A DNA stretch of 64,000 bases, from assembly GCA_019116805.1 (NCBI GenBank), contig DXAV01000041.1, positions 1 to 64,000 on the forward strand, given 5' to 3'. Shown piece after piece: positions 9,410-19,320 of the stretch (the first letter of the stretch is position 1; each line of letters begins with the position of its first letter). Made by a program: the position numbers and the translations under genes. Source of the DNA: Candidatus Bacteroides merdavium (GTDB lineage: Bacteria > Bacteroidota > Bacteroidia > Bacteroidales > Bacteroidaceae). The notes under the pieces are model-generated. The model was not told the origin of the DNA. It saw only the letters and a program-made list of their open reading frames with translations, and made no database searches.

Positions 9410-12400
9410 ATGAAACTACGATTGATTATCTTTTTTCTCTTTTCTGTTGCTGTTCTTCGGCCGGTCCTCTCACAGGCTGATGAACGTTTTTTCAGTAATT
9501 ACAATTATTACTATATCACCGAAAGCAGAGGAGTGCCTCATAGTTTCGTGGACGATATCATTTGCGACTCCGACGGTTTTATCTGGATGGCTACGCACAA
9601 TGGCATCGGAAGATATGACGGATATCAGGTGTTGAGTTTCAATACGCAAACGGAGCCGTTGAAGTTGAAGAATGGCTTTGTGCATAAGCTTTGCGAGGAT
9701 AATTTCCGGCGTTTGTGGATCGGTTCCGAAGGCGGGCTGGAGGTGCTTGACTTGGACACGTATTCCATCATTGATCCTCTCTCTTCCTTGAATGACACGT
9801 TGCGCCGGTTATCGGGTACTTACATCCATTCTTTGTATAAAGACAAGAAGGGTGATTTGTGGATATCTTGCGGCAATAATTTGTGGTGCCTGGAGCTGGA
9901 TGCGGATGGTGAGGTCAGAGATTACTATTGCTTGGCCCGGCCTTGCTCTTCGCCGGTCAAGGCGGTAATAGATGTGGGACATGCTATCTGTGCGGGATTG
10001 GACAATCAGGTGTATGTCTTGAGGAAGAAAGACGGGCACTTACTGGAGGCTGTACCTTTGTCGGACAGTCTGAAGCCTTTCAGTGAGGACTGGCGGATAT
10101 CTTGTATGCTCGAAGACGGGGACTTCCTTTGGATAGGGACGAACCGGGGACTCTTCAGATACAACGTGGCGACCCGCCTGATGCAGCGCTATCGTTACTC
10201 AACCCATCGCCCGGGGATGTTGAGTCAGGCGTATATTACGGACATTAAGATGACGGGACAGGGACATATTATTGTATCTACGCTGAATGGGATTAATGTC
10301 TATCACCGTGAAACGGATGAATTTTCGTTCATTCGCCAGAACAGTGCTTTGCGGGAAGGTACAATCAATTGCAATGCGATTGATTGTATTTATACGGATA
10401 GAGAAACAATCTGGCTCGGTACAGAGACGGGAGGAGTCAACCTGCTTTCTTTGAAACGACTTCAAACAAATCTGTGGTATCCGCCCCAAGTGTCTTTTAT
10501 GGCTGGAGAGAACTTCCCAGTCAATGCAATTTGTGAAGACGAGGCAGGAAATCTTTGGATCAGTATGTTGGAGAGAGGATTGGCTTGTTGGAATCCTGAA
10601 ACAAATGATTATAAAAGGTATCTGTTCTCGCCGAATGATCCTAATTCATTGACTAATAATACGATTAACGGACTTTTTGTTGATTCTGATCACCATCTGT
10701 GGGCCTATACCTGGGGTGTAGGTATTAACGAACTGGACTTGAACCGGATGGGAAACCGGAGTTTTCGGCGTTATACCCGTGAAGAATTTGCGACATTGAA
10801 GGGTGATTTTATTAGCAGTGCCTGTGAAGATGTAATCAACGGAGGGATTTGGTTTGGTTCCACGCGTGGGGTCTTGTTCTATGACAAGGCGACTAAAACC
10901 TTTGAACGCGTGTTGTTTGACGGCATTGAGAATGAGTTTGAGATGATTCCCGCTCTTTATGTGGATCGGAAGAGACGCCTATGGATAGGGACTACTCGGG
11001 GGTTGCTGATGCTTGATTTGTTTTCGTATGCCAGATCTCATAAGAATTTCAGATATACCTACTTTAAATATGAATTGGACGAACCGAAATCAATGAGATT
11101 GGAAAAAATCAACAGTATCTTGGAGGACGGAGAGGGGACTCTGTGGCTGGGAGGAAATGGAAGTGGTCTGTATAAAGTGTCTGAAAATGAACGGGGACAT
11201 TTTGATTTCATCAATTATACGGTACGGAACGGTTTGCCTGACAATACGGTTATTGGTATGACACGAGACGGACAGGGGAATTTATGGATTGTGACTCATG
11301 ACGGTATCTGTAAACTGAATGTGATGGCGATGTCTTTTACCAACTATACTGCGGGTGATGGTTTGCCGTTTACGCAGTATTCTTGGAATGGCATTCATTA
11401 TTCTTCCAGGTATGATCGGATTTATGTGGCTACCAATATGGGAATGTTGGTCATTCGTCCGGAAGAATTGGATTCTCCTTCTGTGGATCGGGTGGTTAAA
11501 CTGACTTCTTTGACGATTGCGGGCAATCCGATTTATCCGTCGAGTGGGGACTATCTGAAGCAGAACATTACAAAAGCGTCATCCATTACGTTGCATGAAA
11601 AAGAAAGCCGTTTTTCGATAGGGTTGGCAACGTGTGACTATGGAAGTAGAAATCGGATCCGATTTTCTTATCGGATGAAAGGTTATGAAAGGGAATGGAA
11701 TGAGACGAGGCCGGGGGATTGTGTCATCAGATATACAGCCGTACCACCGGGACATTATGTACTTCAGGTTTGCGCTACGAATGAGACTGGACAATGGTCT
11801 GGACAAGTGGCGGAGATAGATGTACGTATTATTCCTTATATATATAAGACTGGTTGGTTTTATGTAGGGGTAGTGGTTGTATCGTGTGTGTTGGCTTGGT
11901 GGTTCTATCGTTGGAAAACGAAACGTTATCGTGCGCAAAGGGCCGAATTGAAACAGAAAGTGGAAGAGCGTACGCAGGAACTGGCAGTACAGAACAGACA
12001 GTTGGAGGTGATGGCCGAGCAGGTAAAAGAGGCGACGGAGGAGAAAATAGCTTTCTTTACTAATATAACTCATGAGTTCAGGACTCCTGTGACGTTGATT
12101 CACGGCCCTATTGAGCATGCCTTGAAGGTGGTGAAGGATGAAGAGGTAAAGAAGCAGTTGGAGATTGCAGAGCGGAACTCTGGTTACTTGCTGTCTTTGG
12201 TGAATGAATTGATGGATTTCCGGAAACTGGATATGAACAAAGTGGTGTTGGATCGTAAAGCTTGTAATTTTGTAGAGTTCATTTCGGAACTGTTGTTGCC
12301 GTTTAAGGTTTTTGCAAGGGAACGTGGTATTGAAGTCTGTTTATATACTCATATTGATCATCCATGTGTACTGATAGATGTGGCCTACATGCGTAAGGCG

Positions 12401-13582
12401 TTGATAAATTTGGTGGCAAATGCCGTGAAGTTTACGCCGGACAACGGGCGTATTGATGTGTTTGTGGCAGCTATTCCCAAACGCGGTCAGGTGGGGCCAC
12501 AGCTTTATGTCAATGTCTGTGATACAGGATCTGGGATTGTTGAATCGGATATGGACAAGATTTTCGATCGTTTTTTCCAGTCTAAATCCAGCGAGAAGCA
12601 TCCGGTCTTTGGACAAAGTGGTACGGGAATAGGGCTCTTTTTGTGTAAACGGATTATTGAATTACATGGTGGTGTAATTTTTGCCCGTAACAATCAGGGG
12701 CGTGGTGCTTCTTTCCGGGTGCTTTTGCCTTTATTGCAGGCCGATTGTGAGTTGCTGCCTCAAAGTCCTGGCCATGTGGTGGAACACGAGCAAATGCAGA
12801 TGGAAGGCGAAGAAGGTGTTCATAAGGAAACGGTTCTTGTTGTGGAGGACAACAAGGATATGCGTGCCTATGTATGCACATTGTTGTCCAAGGATTATCG
12901 TGTATTGGAGGCAGAGCATGGAGAAGAGGCGCTTCGGATCGTTCAGAAACATACTGTGGATTTGATTGTGAGCGACTTGATGATGCCTGTCATGGATGGG
13001 ATGGAGCTATCTCGGCGTATTAAAGATAATCTGCTTACCTCACATATTCCCTTCCTGATGCTTACGGCTATTTCTTCGGATGTACAGGAAAAGAAAAGTT
13101 TCGAAATAGGCGTCGATGAATATATCTGTAAACCTTTTGATGAAGAGGTGTTTTTGTTACGCATTCGGAATATATTGAACTTGAGAAACCGTTATAAGAA
13201 GAGATTTTCTACAAGTGGTGATGTCGGTGAGCTGCATATCAAGGAAGAATCCAGAGATCAGGTGTTTGTTAACAAGGCTGTGGAGCTGATGAAAAAGAAT
13301 TATGCAAATTCGGAATACAACTTGGAATCTTTTGTCCGTGATATGGGGTATAGTAAAACATTGGTGAATTCCAAGATGCATGCATTGGTGGGACAACCAA
13401 TCGGACAGTTTATGAAAAATTATCGATTGAATGTGGCTCGACAGATGATGCAGGAAAGAAAAGGAGATATCAATGTTTCGGAGGTGGCCTATGCTGTCGG
13501 ATTTAATGATCCCAAGTATTTTACAAAATGCTTCAAGGAGTTTTTTGGTTATTTGCCTAGTCAGGAACTTAAAAAAGATTAA
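9410..13582 (+). CDS. Hybrid two-component system regulator (HTCS)
   Basis: Reg_prop periplasmic repeats, Y_Y_Y domain, HisKA (FFTNITHEFRTPVTLI), HATPase, receiver, AraC HTH. Start 9410 preferred over 9350 because a signal peptide begins there and a -7 TATCTTTG lies at 9365-9372. Confidence 0.95.
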   Translation: MKLRLIIFFLFSVAVLRPVLSQADERFFSNYNYYYITESRGVPHSFVDDIICDSDGFIWMATHNGIGRYDGYQVLSFNTQTEPLKLKNGFVHKLCEDNFRRLWIGSEGGLEVLDLDTYSIIDPLSSLNDTLRRLSGTYIHSLYKDKKGDLWISCGNNLWCLELDADGEVRDYYCLARPCSSPVKAVIDVGHAICAGLDNQVYVLRKKDGHLLEAVPLSDSLKPFSEDWRISCMLEDGDFLWIGTNRGLFRYNVATRLMQRYRYSTHRPGMLSQAYITDIKMTGQGHIIVSTLNGINVYHRETDEFSFIRQNSALREGTINCNAIDCIYTDRETIWLGTETGGVNLLSLKRLQTNLWYPPQVSFMAGENFPVNAICEDEAGNLWISMLERGLACWNPETNDYKRYLFSPNDPNSLTNNTINGLFVDSDHHLWAYTWGVGINELDLNRMGNRSFRRYTREEFATLKGDFISSACEDVINGGIWFGSTRGVLFYDKATKTFERVLFDGIENEFEMIPALYVDRKRRLWIGTTRGLLMLDLFSYARSHKNFRYTYFKYELDEPKSMRLEKINSILEDGEGTLWLGGNGSGLYKVSENERGHFDFINYTVRNGLPDNTVIGMTRDGQGNLWIVTHDGICKLNVMAMSFTNYTAGDGLPFTQYSWNGIHYSSRYDRIYVATNMGMLVIRPEELDSPSVDRVVKLTSLTIAGNPIYPSSGDYLKQNITKASSITLHEKESRFSIGLATCDYGSRNRIRFSYRMKGYEREWNETRPGDCVIRYTAVPPGHYVLQVCATNETGQWSGQVAEIDVRIIPYIYKTGWFYVGVVVVSCVLAWWFYRWKTKRYRAQRAELKQKVEERTQELAVQNRQLEVMAEQVKEATEEKIAFFTNITHEFRTPVTLIHGPIEHALKVVKDEEVKKQLEIAERNSGYLLSLVNELMDFRKLDMNKVVLDRKACNFVEFISELLLPFKVFARERGIEVCLYTHIDHPCVLIDVAYMRKALINLVANAVKFTPDNGRIDVFVAAIPKRGQVGPQLYVNVCDTGSGIVESDMDKIFDRFFQSKSSEKHPVFGQSGTGIGLFLCKRIIELHGGVIFARNNQGRGASFRVLLPLLQADCELLPQSPGHVVEHEQMQMEGEEGVHKETVLVVEDNKDMRAYVCTLLSKDYRVLEAEHGEEALRIVQKHTVDLIVSDLMMPVMDGMELSRRIKDNLLTSHIPFLMLTAISSDVQEKKSFEIGVDEYICKPFDEEVFLLRIRNILNLRNRYKKRFSTSGDVGELHIKEESRDQVFVNKAVELMKKNYANSEYNLESFVRDMGYSKTLVNSKMHALVGQPIGQFMKNYRLNVARQMMQERKGDINVSEVAYAVGFNDPKYFTKCFKEFFGYLPSQELKKD

Positions 13583-13702
13583 AGTGACATTTGGAAGCTT
13601 TTAGATTAATTGATTGGACTATATTCTTCTCAAAGTTTTCTATTTTCCACTTACAGACAGATGAAAGTCTCTATATTTGTTGCATAATAGACAGAATGCA
13701 TC

Positions 13703-15862
13703 ATGAAGAACAAATTCGGCTTACTTTTTTTATTGGTGTCCGTATGGACTGTCCAATTGTTTGCCAGTCCAATTGACGGACTGCTTGAGAGAATAGATAA
13801 GGGCGCCTCGCGCAAGTTTGTCATTGAACTGAAAAAAAGCGAGAAGGATTTCTTTGAGCTTGATCAGAAAGGGGCGAAAGTGGTGGTTCGAGGTAATACC
13901 TATGTTAATATCGCTACGGGACTCAATTGGTATCTGAAATATTATGCAGGCATTCATCTCACTTGGAATGGTATGCAGGCCAAATTGCCTGAGGTGTTGC
14001 CGCCCGTTAAACAAAAATTACGCAAGGAAACAGATCTCAGCTTGCGTTATGACTTCAATTATTGCACCTATTCTTATACCATGGCTTTCTGGGATTGGGA
14101 ACGCTGGGAGAAGGAAATCGACTGGATGGCCTTACATGGCATTAATTTGCCATTGGCGGCTGTAGGTATGGAATGCGTATGGCGTAATATGCTTTTGAAG
14201 TTGGGCTATAGTAACGATGAGGTGAACCGTTTTATTGCCGGTCCGGCTTTTTTGGCCTGGTGGGCTATGAATAATCTGGAAGGCTGGGGAGGACCAAATC
14301 CTGACAGTTGGTATGCTCAGCAGGAAGCTTTGCAGAAAAAGATATTGAAACGGATGAAAGAATATGGCATTAAACCTGTTTTTCCTGGTTACAGCGGCAT
14401 GGTACCCCACGATGCCGATGAAAAGATGGGGCTTGACATTGAGAAACCTGAATTATGGAACGGTTTTGTACGTCCGGCCTTCTTACAGCCGACCGATGCT
14501 CGTTATTCCGAGATAGCTTCCCTCTATTATGCTGAACAGCAAAAACTTTTCGGTAAGGCAGACTACTATTCTATGGACCCCTTCCATGAATTGGAGAATG
14601 CCGATGAGGTGGATTTCGATGCAGCTGGAAAGGCTGTAATGACAGAAATGAAGAAGGTAAATCCGAAGGCTGTTTGGGTGGTACAAGGATGGACGGAAAA
14701 TCCGCGTCCAGAGATGATCAAGAACCTGAACAATGGCGATCTGCTTATCCTTGACCTTTTCAGTGAATGTCGTCCGATGTGGGGTATTCCTTCTATCTGG
14801 AAACGCGATAAGGGTTACGAACAGCACGACTGGTTGTTCTGTATGCTCGAGAATTTTGGCGGTAACGTTGGATTGCATGGACGTATGGATCAGTTGCTGA
14901 ACAATTTCTATTTGACTAAAAATAATCCGCTGGCGGCTCATTTAAAAGGTATTGGACTGACGATGGAAGGTTCGGAGAACAATCCGGTGATGTTTGAACT
15001 GATGTGCGAACTGCCTTGGCGGCCCGAGAAGTTCACCAAGGAAGAGTGGTTGAAGGACTATGTTTTTGCCCGCTATGGTGTACGTGATGAAAAGATTGAG
15101 CAGGCTTGGATGATCTTGGCCAACTCTATCTATAATTGTCCTTTCGGAAACAATCAACAGGGGCCTCACGAGTCCATTTTCTGCGGACGTCCTACTCTGA
15201 ACAATTTCCAGGCCAGCAGCTGGTCGAAGATGCAGAACTATTATGACCCCACCGTGACGGCTGAAGCAGCTGCTCTGATGGTGGAAGTGGCTGACAAATA
15301 TCGTGGTAACAACAATTTTGAATATGATTTGGTCGATATGGTACGTCAGGCCATTTCGGATGAGGCTCGTATTGTTTATAACCGAACTGTGGCAGACTTC
15401 AAGAGTTTTGATAAACGGAGTTTTGCCCGTGATTCCAAGCGTTTTCTTGATTTGCTGTTGATGCAGGATAGCCTGTTGGGTACACGTAGTGAATTCCGTG
15501 TGGGGCGCTGGATTCAGCAGGCCCGTAAATTGGGAAATACTTCTGAGGAGAAAGACCTTTACGAATGGAATGCCCGTGTACAGATTACAACATGGGGCAA
15601 CCGTACGTGCGCCGATGACGGTGGCTTGCGCGACTATGCTCACAAAGAGTGGAATGGCATTCTGCGTGATTTCTACTACATGCGCTGGTCGGCCTATTGG
15701 AAGACCTTGCAGGATCAGTTGGACGGTAAGCCGGAAGTGAAACTGGACTATTACGCTATGGAAGAGCCTTGGACGCGGGCCAAGAATCTCTATACGGCTG
15801 AACCTGAAGGTGATTGTATCGAAATGGCTAAAAAAGCTATCAAGTTGGTTCAGAATGATTAA
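13703..15862 (+). CDS. Alpha-N-acetylglucosaminidase, GH89 (NAGLU family)
   Basis: NAGLU motifs (YNYCTYSYTMAFWDWERWEKEIDWMALHGINLPLA-like, GIGLTMEGSENNPVMFEL). Confidence 0.92.
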   Translation: MKNKFGLLFLLVSVWTVQLFASPIDGLLERIDKGASRKFVIELKKSEKDFFELDQKGAKVVVRGNTYVNIATGLNWYLKYYAGIHLTWNGMQAKLPEVLPPVKQKLRKETDLSLRYDFNYCTYSYTMAFWDWERWEKEIDWMALHGINLPLAAVGMECVWRNMLLKLGYSNDEVNRFIAGPAFLAWWAMNNLEGWGGPNPDSWYAQQEALQKKILKRMKEYGIKPVFPGYSGMVPHDADEKMGLDIEKPELWNGFVRPAFLQPTDARYSEIASLYYAEQQKLFGKADYYSMDPFHELENADEVDFDAAGKAVMTEMKKVNPKAVWVVQGWTENPRPEMIKNLNNGDLLILDLFSECRPMWGIPSIWKRDKGYEQHDWLFCMLENFGGNVGLHGRMDQLLNNFYLTKNNPLAAHLKGIGLTMEGSENNPVMFELMCELPWRPEKFTKEEWLKDYVFARYGVRDEKIEQAWMILANSIYNCPFGNNQQGPHESIFCGRPTLNNFQASSWSKMQNYYDPTVTAEAAALMVEVADKYRGNNNFEYDLVDMVRQAISDEARIVYNRTVADFKSFDKRSFARDSKRFLDLLLMQDSLLGTRSEFRVGRWIQQARKLGNTSEEKDLYEWNARVQITTWGNRTCADDGGLRDYAHKEWNGILRDFYYMRWSAYWKTLQDQLDGKPEVKLDYYAMEEPWTRAKNLYTAEPEGDCIEMAKKAIKLVQND

Positions 15863-15882
15863 CAGTTAAGGGTGAAAAGTTC

Positions 15883-16968
15883 ATGACTGAGGTTTTGGCA
15901 AAAAAAAGGTTGTTATCGCTTGACGTGTTGCGAGGTATCACTGTGGCAGGAATGATTGTGGTGAACAATGCAGGGGGAAAATTGTCGTATGATTCATTGC
16001 GCCACTCGGCATGGAATGGTATGACGCCTTGTGATCTGGTATTCCCTTTCTTCTTGTTCATCATGGGGATTTCGACTTATATAGCTCTTCGTAAATTCCA
16101 TTTTGAACCCTCAAGGGCCGTCGTGAAGAAGATTTTGAAACGTACCTTGCTCATCCTGCTGATAGGTGTTGCCATCCATTGGTTTGACTATATCTGTGAG
16201 GGCGATTTCCTACCCTTTGCTCATTTGAGACTGACAGGTGTATTGCAACGCATTGCACTATGCTATTGTGCAGTATCTTTTCTGGCTCTTTATCTGCCTC
16301 ATAGATGGATGGGCTGGATAGCAGGAATTGTATTGGCCGCTTATGGAATTGTGTTGCTTACGTTGAATGGCTATTTGCCCGATGAAACCAATTTGCTTTC
16401 CGTTATTGATCGTGCAGTGTTGGGTGCCGACCATTTATATCAGAAAAGCCCGATTGATCCCGAAGGTCTGTTCAGTACTTTGCCTTCTATAGCCCATACA
16501 TTGATAGGATTTTGTTGTGGTCGGTTGGTTATGGAATCTGATACGCTGGAAAAGAAGATCGTTGGACTTTTTGTGGTGGGCTTTCTGTTGATGTCTGTGG
16601 GTTTTCTGTTAACAGAAGCCTTGCCGTTGAACAAGCGTATATGGTCGCCTACTTTTGCTTTGACTACTTGCGGTTTGGCAGTCATGCTTCAGGCTACCTT
16701 GATGTACTATATTGACTATAAGGACAAACGACGCTGGTGTCGTTTCTTTGAGGTGTTTGGCGTTAACCCGTTGTTCTTGTATGTTCTGAGTGAAGCTTTA
16801 GCCATCGTAATTGGAGCTATAGGCATCAAGCTGCCCGTTTATAACGCAATCCATTTTTTTGTGTCAGATCCTTATCTGGCTTCTGCTGTTTATTCATTGT
16901 TGTTTATGCTGCTGATGGCTGTAGCTGGTTATCCATTGTATAGGAAGAAAATATATATCAAATTATGA
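15883..16968 (+). CDS. DUF5009/HGSNAT-like membrane acetyltransferase
   Basis: Polytopic; N-terminal LDVLRGITVAGMI...RHSAWNGMTPCDLVFPFFLFIMG as in heparan-alpha-glucosaminide N-acetyltransferase relatives. Confidence 0.88.
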   Translation: MTEVLAKKRLLSLDVLRGITVAGMIVVNNAGGKLSYDSLRHSAWNGMTPCDLVFPFFLFIMGISTYIALRKFHFEPSRAVVKKILKRTLLILLIGVAIHWFDYICEGDFLPFAHLRLTGVLQRIALCYCAVSFLALYLPHRWMGWIAGIVLAAYGIVLLTLNGYLPDETNLLSVIDRAVLGADHLYQKSPIDPEGLFSTLPSIAHTLIGFCCGRLVMESDTLEKKIVGLFVVGFLLMSVGFLLTEALPLNKRIWSPTFALTTCGLAVMLQATLMYYIDYKDKRRWCRFFEVFGVNPLFLYVLSEALAIVIGAIGIKLPVYNAIHFFVSDPYLASAVYSLLFMLLMAVAGYPLYRKKIYIKL

Positions 16969-19292
16969 GACGGCCCGAATTAGTTGTATTGTTTCTTTTA
17001 ACACTCTGTTTATGCTTCCCGAGCGGTTGTACGGATGTACCTGGCGGAGTATCGCGTTTGTCCTATGTAGATACACGAGTAGGAACGGATGCCAGTATGA
17101 CACGGACTGCTGGCTTGTTCGGTAAAAATTCTGAAGAGTATGGACAGACTTTGCCTGCTGTCCTTGAACCCAACGGCATGAATTTTTGGACACCTCAGAC
17201 TCGCGATTCTGAAAAGAAGTGTATAGCTCCTTATTATTATCGGGATAGCCTTTTTCAAGGCTTTCGCAATTCTCATTGGATTGTAGGTGGCTGTACGCAA
17301 GACTATGGTTCTATGACGTTAATGCCGTTATATGAAACTTTGCGTTGCCAGGCCGATACCCGTGCCACACGTTTTTCCCATGCAGATGAAGTGGCCACAC
17401 CTGCCTATTATGCCGTGACCTTACCCGATGAAGGTATTCGTGCGGAGTTGACGGCCCGTTCGCGTACGGCTATTTTCCGTTTCACCTATCAGAAGGCTGG
17501 CAAGGCTTATCTGATAGTTACTCCTAATAGTGATGAAGGGCTGGGCTTTGTGCGCATTGATACAGTAAACGGCCGTATTTATGGTTATAATCCTGTTCAC
17601 CGCATCTATCAGGGCTGGGGAGAACCAGCAGGCTTTAGTGGACACTTTGTGGTGGAGCTTCAGAAGAAAATTAGCGGTTGTGGTACTTTTGCGGCAGATT
17701 CGTTGTTCGATGCCTCTTTGGAATTGGGAGATCGTCCGTTAATGGGGGCCTATGTGGCTTTTGAGGTGGAAGCTGGTGAGGAGGTATTGGTAAAAGCTGC
17801 TTCATCGTTTGTGGATGAGGCTGGAGCAGAACAGAATTTGCAGGCGGAGATACCTCATTGGAACTTTGAACAGGTACGTCGTGAATTGACAAATATTTGG
17901 GAACAGCGTTTCAATCTCATCCGGGTGGAGACCGATGACGAAGATGCGTTGGCTAAATTCTACGGTGCTTTCTATCGGGCCAGCTTCTTGCCACGTACGT
18001 TCAATGATGTGGATGGGCGTTATCCGGCTTTTGCAACAGGGGAACAAGTGATGCAGGTGACCGGGGAGCAGACGTATTACGATGATTATAGTCTGTGGGA
18101 TACGTATCGGGCTTTACATCCGCTGGTCAATTTGATTACTCCGCAGAGGGGTGGGGAGATGATGCAGTCGTTGGTTCGCAAATACGAACAAGGCGGTTGG
18201 ATGCCCATTTTCCCTTGCTGGAATAGCTATACGTCAGCTATGATTGGCGACCATGTGGCATCGGTGATAGCTGATGCATGGAACAAAGGAATCCGGAATT
18301 TTGATGCCAGCAAAGCGTATGAAGGTATGCGGAAGAATGCATTCGAACGTCCAGCCTCTTTGGCAGAATACCGTGACGGTATGGGACGTCGTGCGCTCGA
18401 TTCTTATTTGAAGTATGACTATATTCCCTTGGAGGATAGTGTGCTTGATGCATTCCATACACGTGAGCAAGTATCGCGTACTTTGGAATATGCTTACGAC
18501 GATTTTGCATTGGCACAGGTGGCGGCTGCTTTAGGGAAAACGGATGATTATAAAGCTTTGATGGATCGTGCTCGTAATTATCGTCATGTTATCGATCCTC
18601 GAACGGGTTATGCACAGGGACGCCATGCTGACGGAACTTTCTTGAACGACGATAACGCATTTCGTTTCACACGGTTTATTACCGAAGGGGCACCTTGTCA
18701 TTATACATGGTATGTTCCGCAAGATCCATATGGTCTGATGGAGCAGATGGGAGGCAAGGATAATTATGTTGTCAAGCTTGACTCCATGTTCAGTGAAGGT
18801 CGTTATTGGCATGGTAACGAACCTTGTCATCAAGTGGCTTTTATGTTCAATTATGCCGGGCAGCCGTGGAAGACGCAACGGGCCGTTCGCCATATTATGG
18901 ATACGGAATATCATAATGCGCCGGGCGGATTAGCCGGAAATGATGATGCAGGTCAAATGTCGGCATGGTATATGTTTGCGGCTATGGGATTTTATCCCGT
19001 TTGTCCAGGGACACCCTACTATATGCTGGCTAGTCCTTCTTTTAGTTTCGTTACACTCTGTCCGCAAGGAGGCCGTCCATTCACTATCAAAGCCGAGGGC
19101 GCTTCTGGGAAAAATATCTATATTCAGCGTGCTATGCTGAACGGACAACCTTATACCAAAAACTACTTGGACCATGCCGACATTGTGGAAGGTGGTACGT
19201 TGGAGCTGGAGATGGGTCCTGAACCCAATCGGGAGTGGGGTAGCTTGTTGAAGGATTGCCCGCCAGATGTGATGGAAGAAATTGAAAATTAA
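16965..19292 (+). CDS. GH92 family alpha-mannosidase-like glycosidase
   Basis: Lipobox; YVDTRVGTD start motif; GNDDAGQMSAWYMFAAMGFYPVCPG. Confidence 0.93.
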   Translation: MRRPELVVLFLLTLCLCFPSGCTDVPGGVSRLSYVDTRVGTDASMTRTAGLFGKNSEEYGQTLPAVLEPNGMNFWTPQTRDSEKKCIAPYYYRDSLFQGFRNSHWIVGGCTQDYGSMTLMPLYETLRCQADTRATRFSHADEVATPAYYAVTLPDEGIRAELTARSRTAIFRFTYQKAGKAYLIVTPNSDEGLGFVRIDTVNGRIYGYNPVHRIYQGWGEPAGFSGHFVVELQKKISGCGTFAADSLFDASLELGDRPLMGAYVAFEVEAGEEVLVKAASSFVDEAGAEQNLQAEIPHWNFEQVRRELTNIWEQRFNLIRVETDDEDALAKFYGAFYRASFLPRTFNDVDGRYPAFATGEQVMQVTGEQTYYDDYSLWDTYRALHPLVNLITPQRGGEMMQSLVRKYEQGGWMPIFPCWNSYTSAMIGDHVASVIADAWNKGIRNFDASKAYEGMRKNAFERPASLAEYRDGMGRRALDSYLKYDYIPLEDSVLDAFHTREQVSRTLEYAYDDFALAQVAAALGKTDDYKALMDRARNYRHVIDPRTGYAQGRHADGTFLNDDNAFRFTRFITEGAPCHYTWYVPQDPYGLMEQMGGKDNYVVKLDSMFSEGRYWHGNEPCHQVAFMFNYAGQPWKTQRAVRHIMDTEYHNAPGGLAGNDDAGQMSAWYMFAAMGFYPVCPGTPYYMLASPSFSFVTLCPQGGRPFTIKAEGASGKNIYIQRAMLNGQPYTKNYLDHADIVEGGTLELEMGPEPNREWGSLLKDCPPDVMEEIEN

Positions 19293-19320
19293 TTATTAAT
19301 CATTATCATAGACCATAGAT

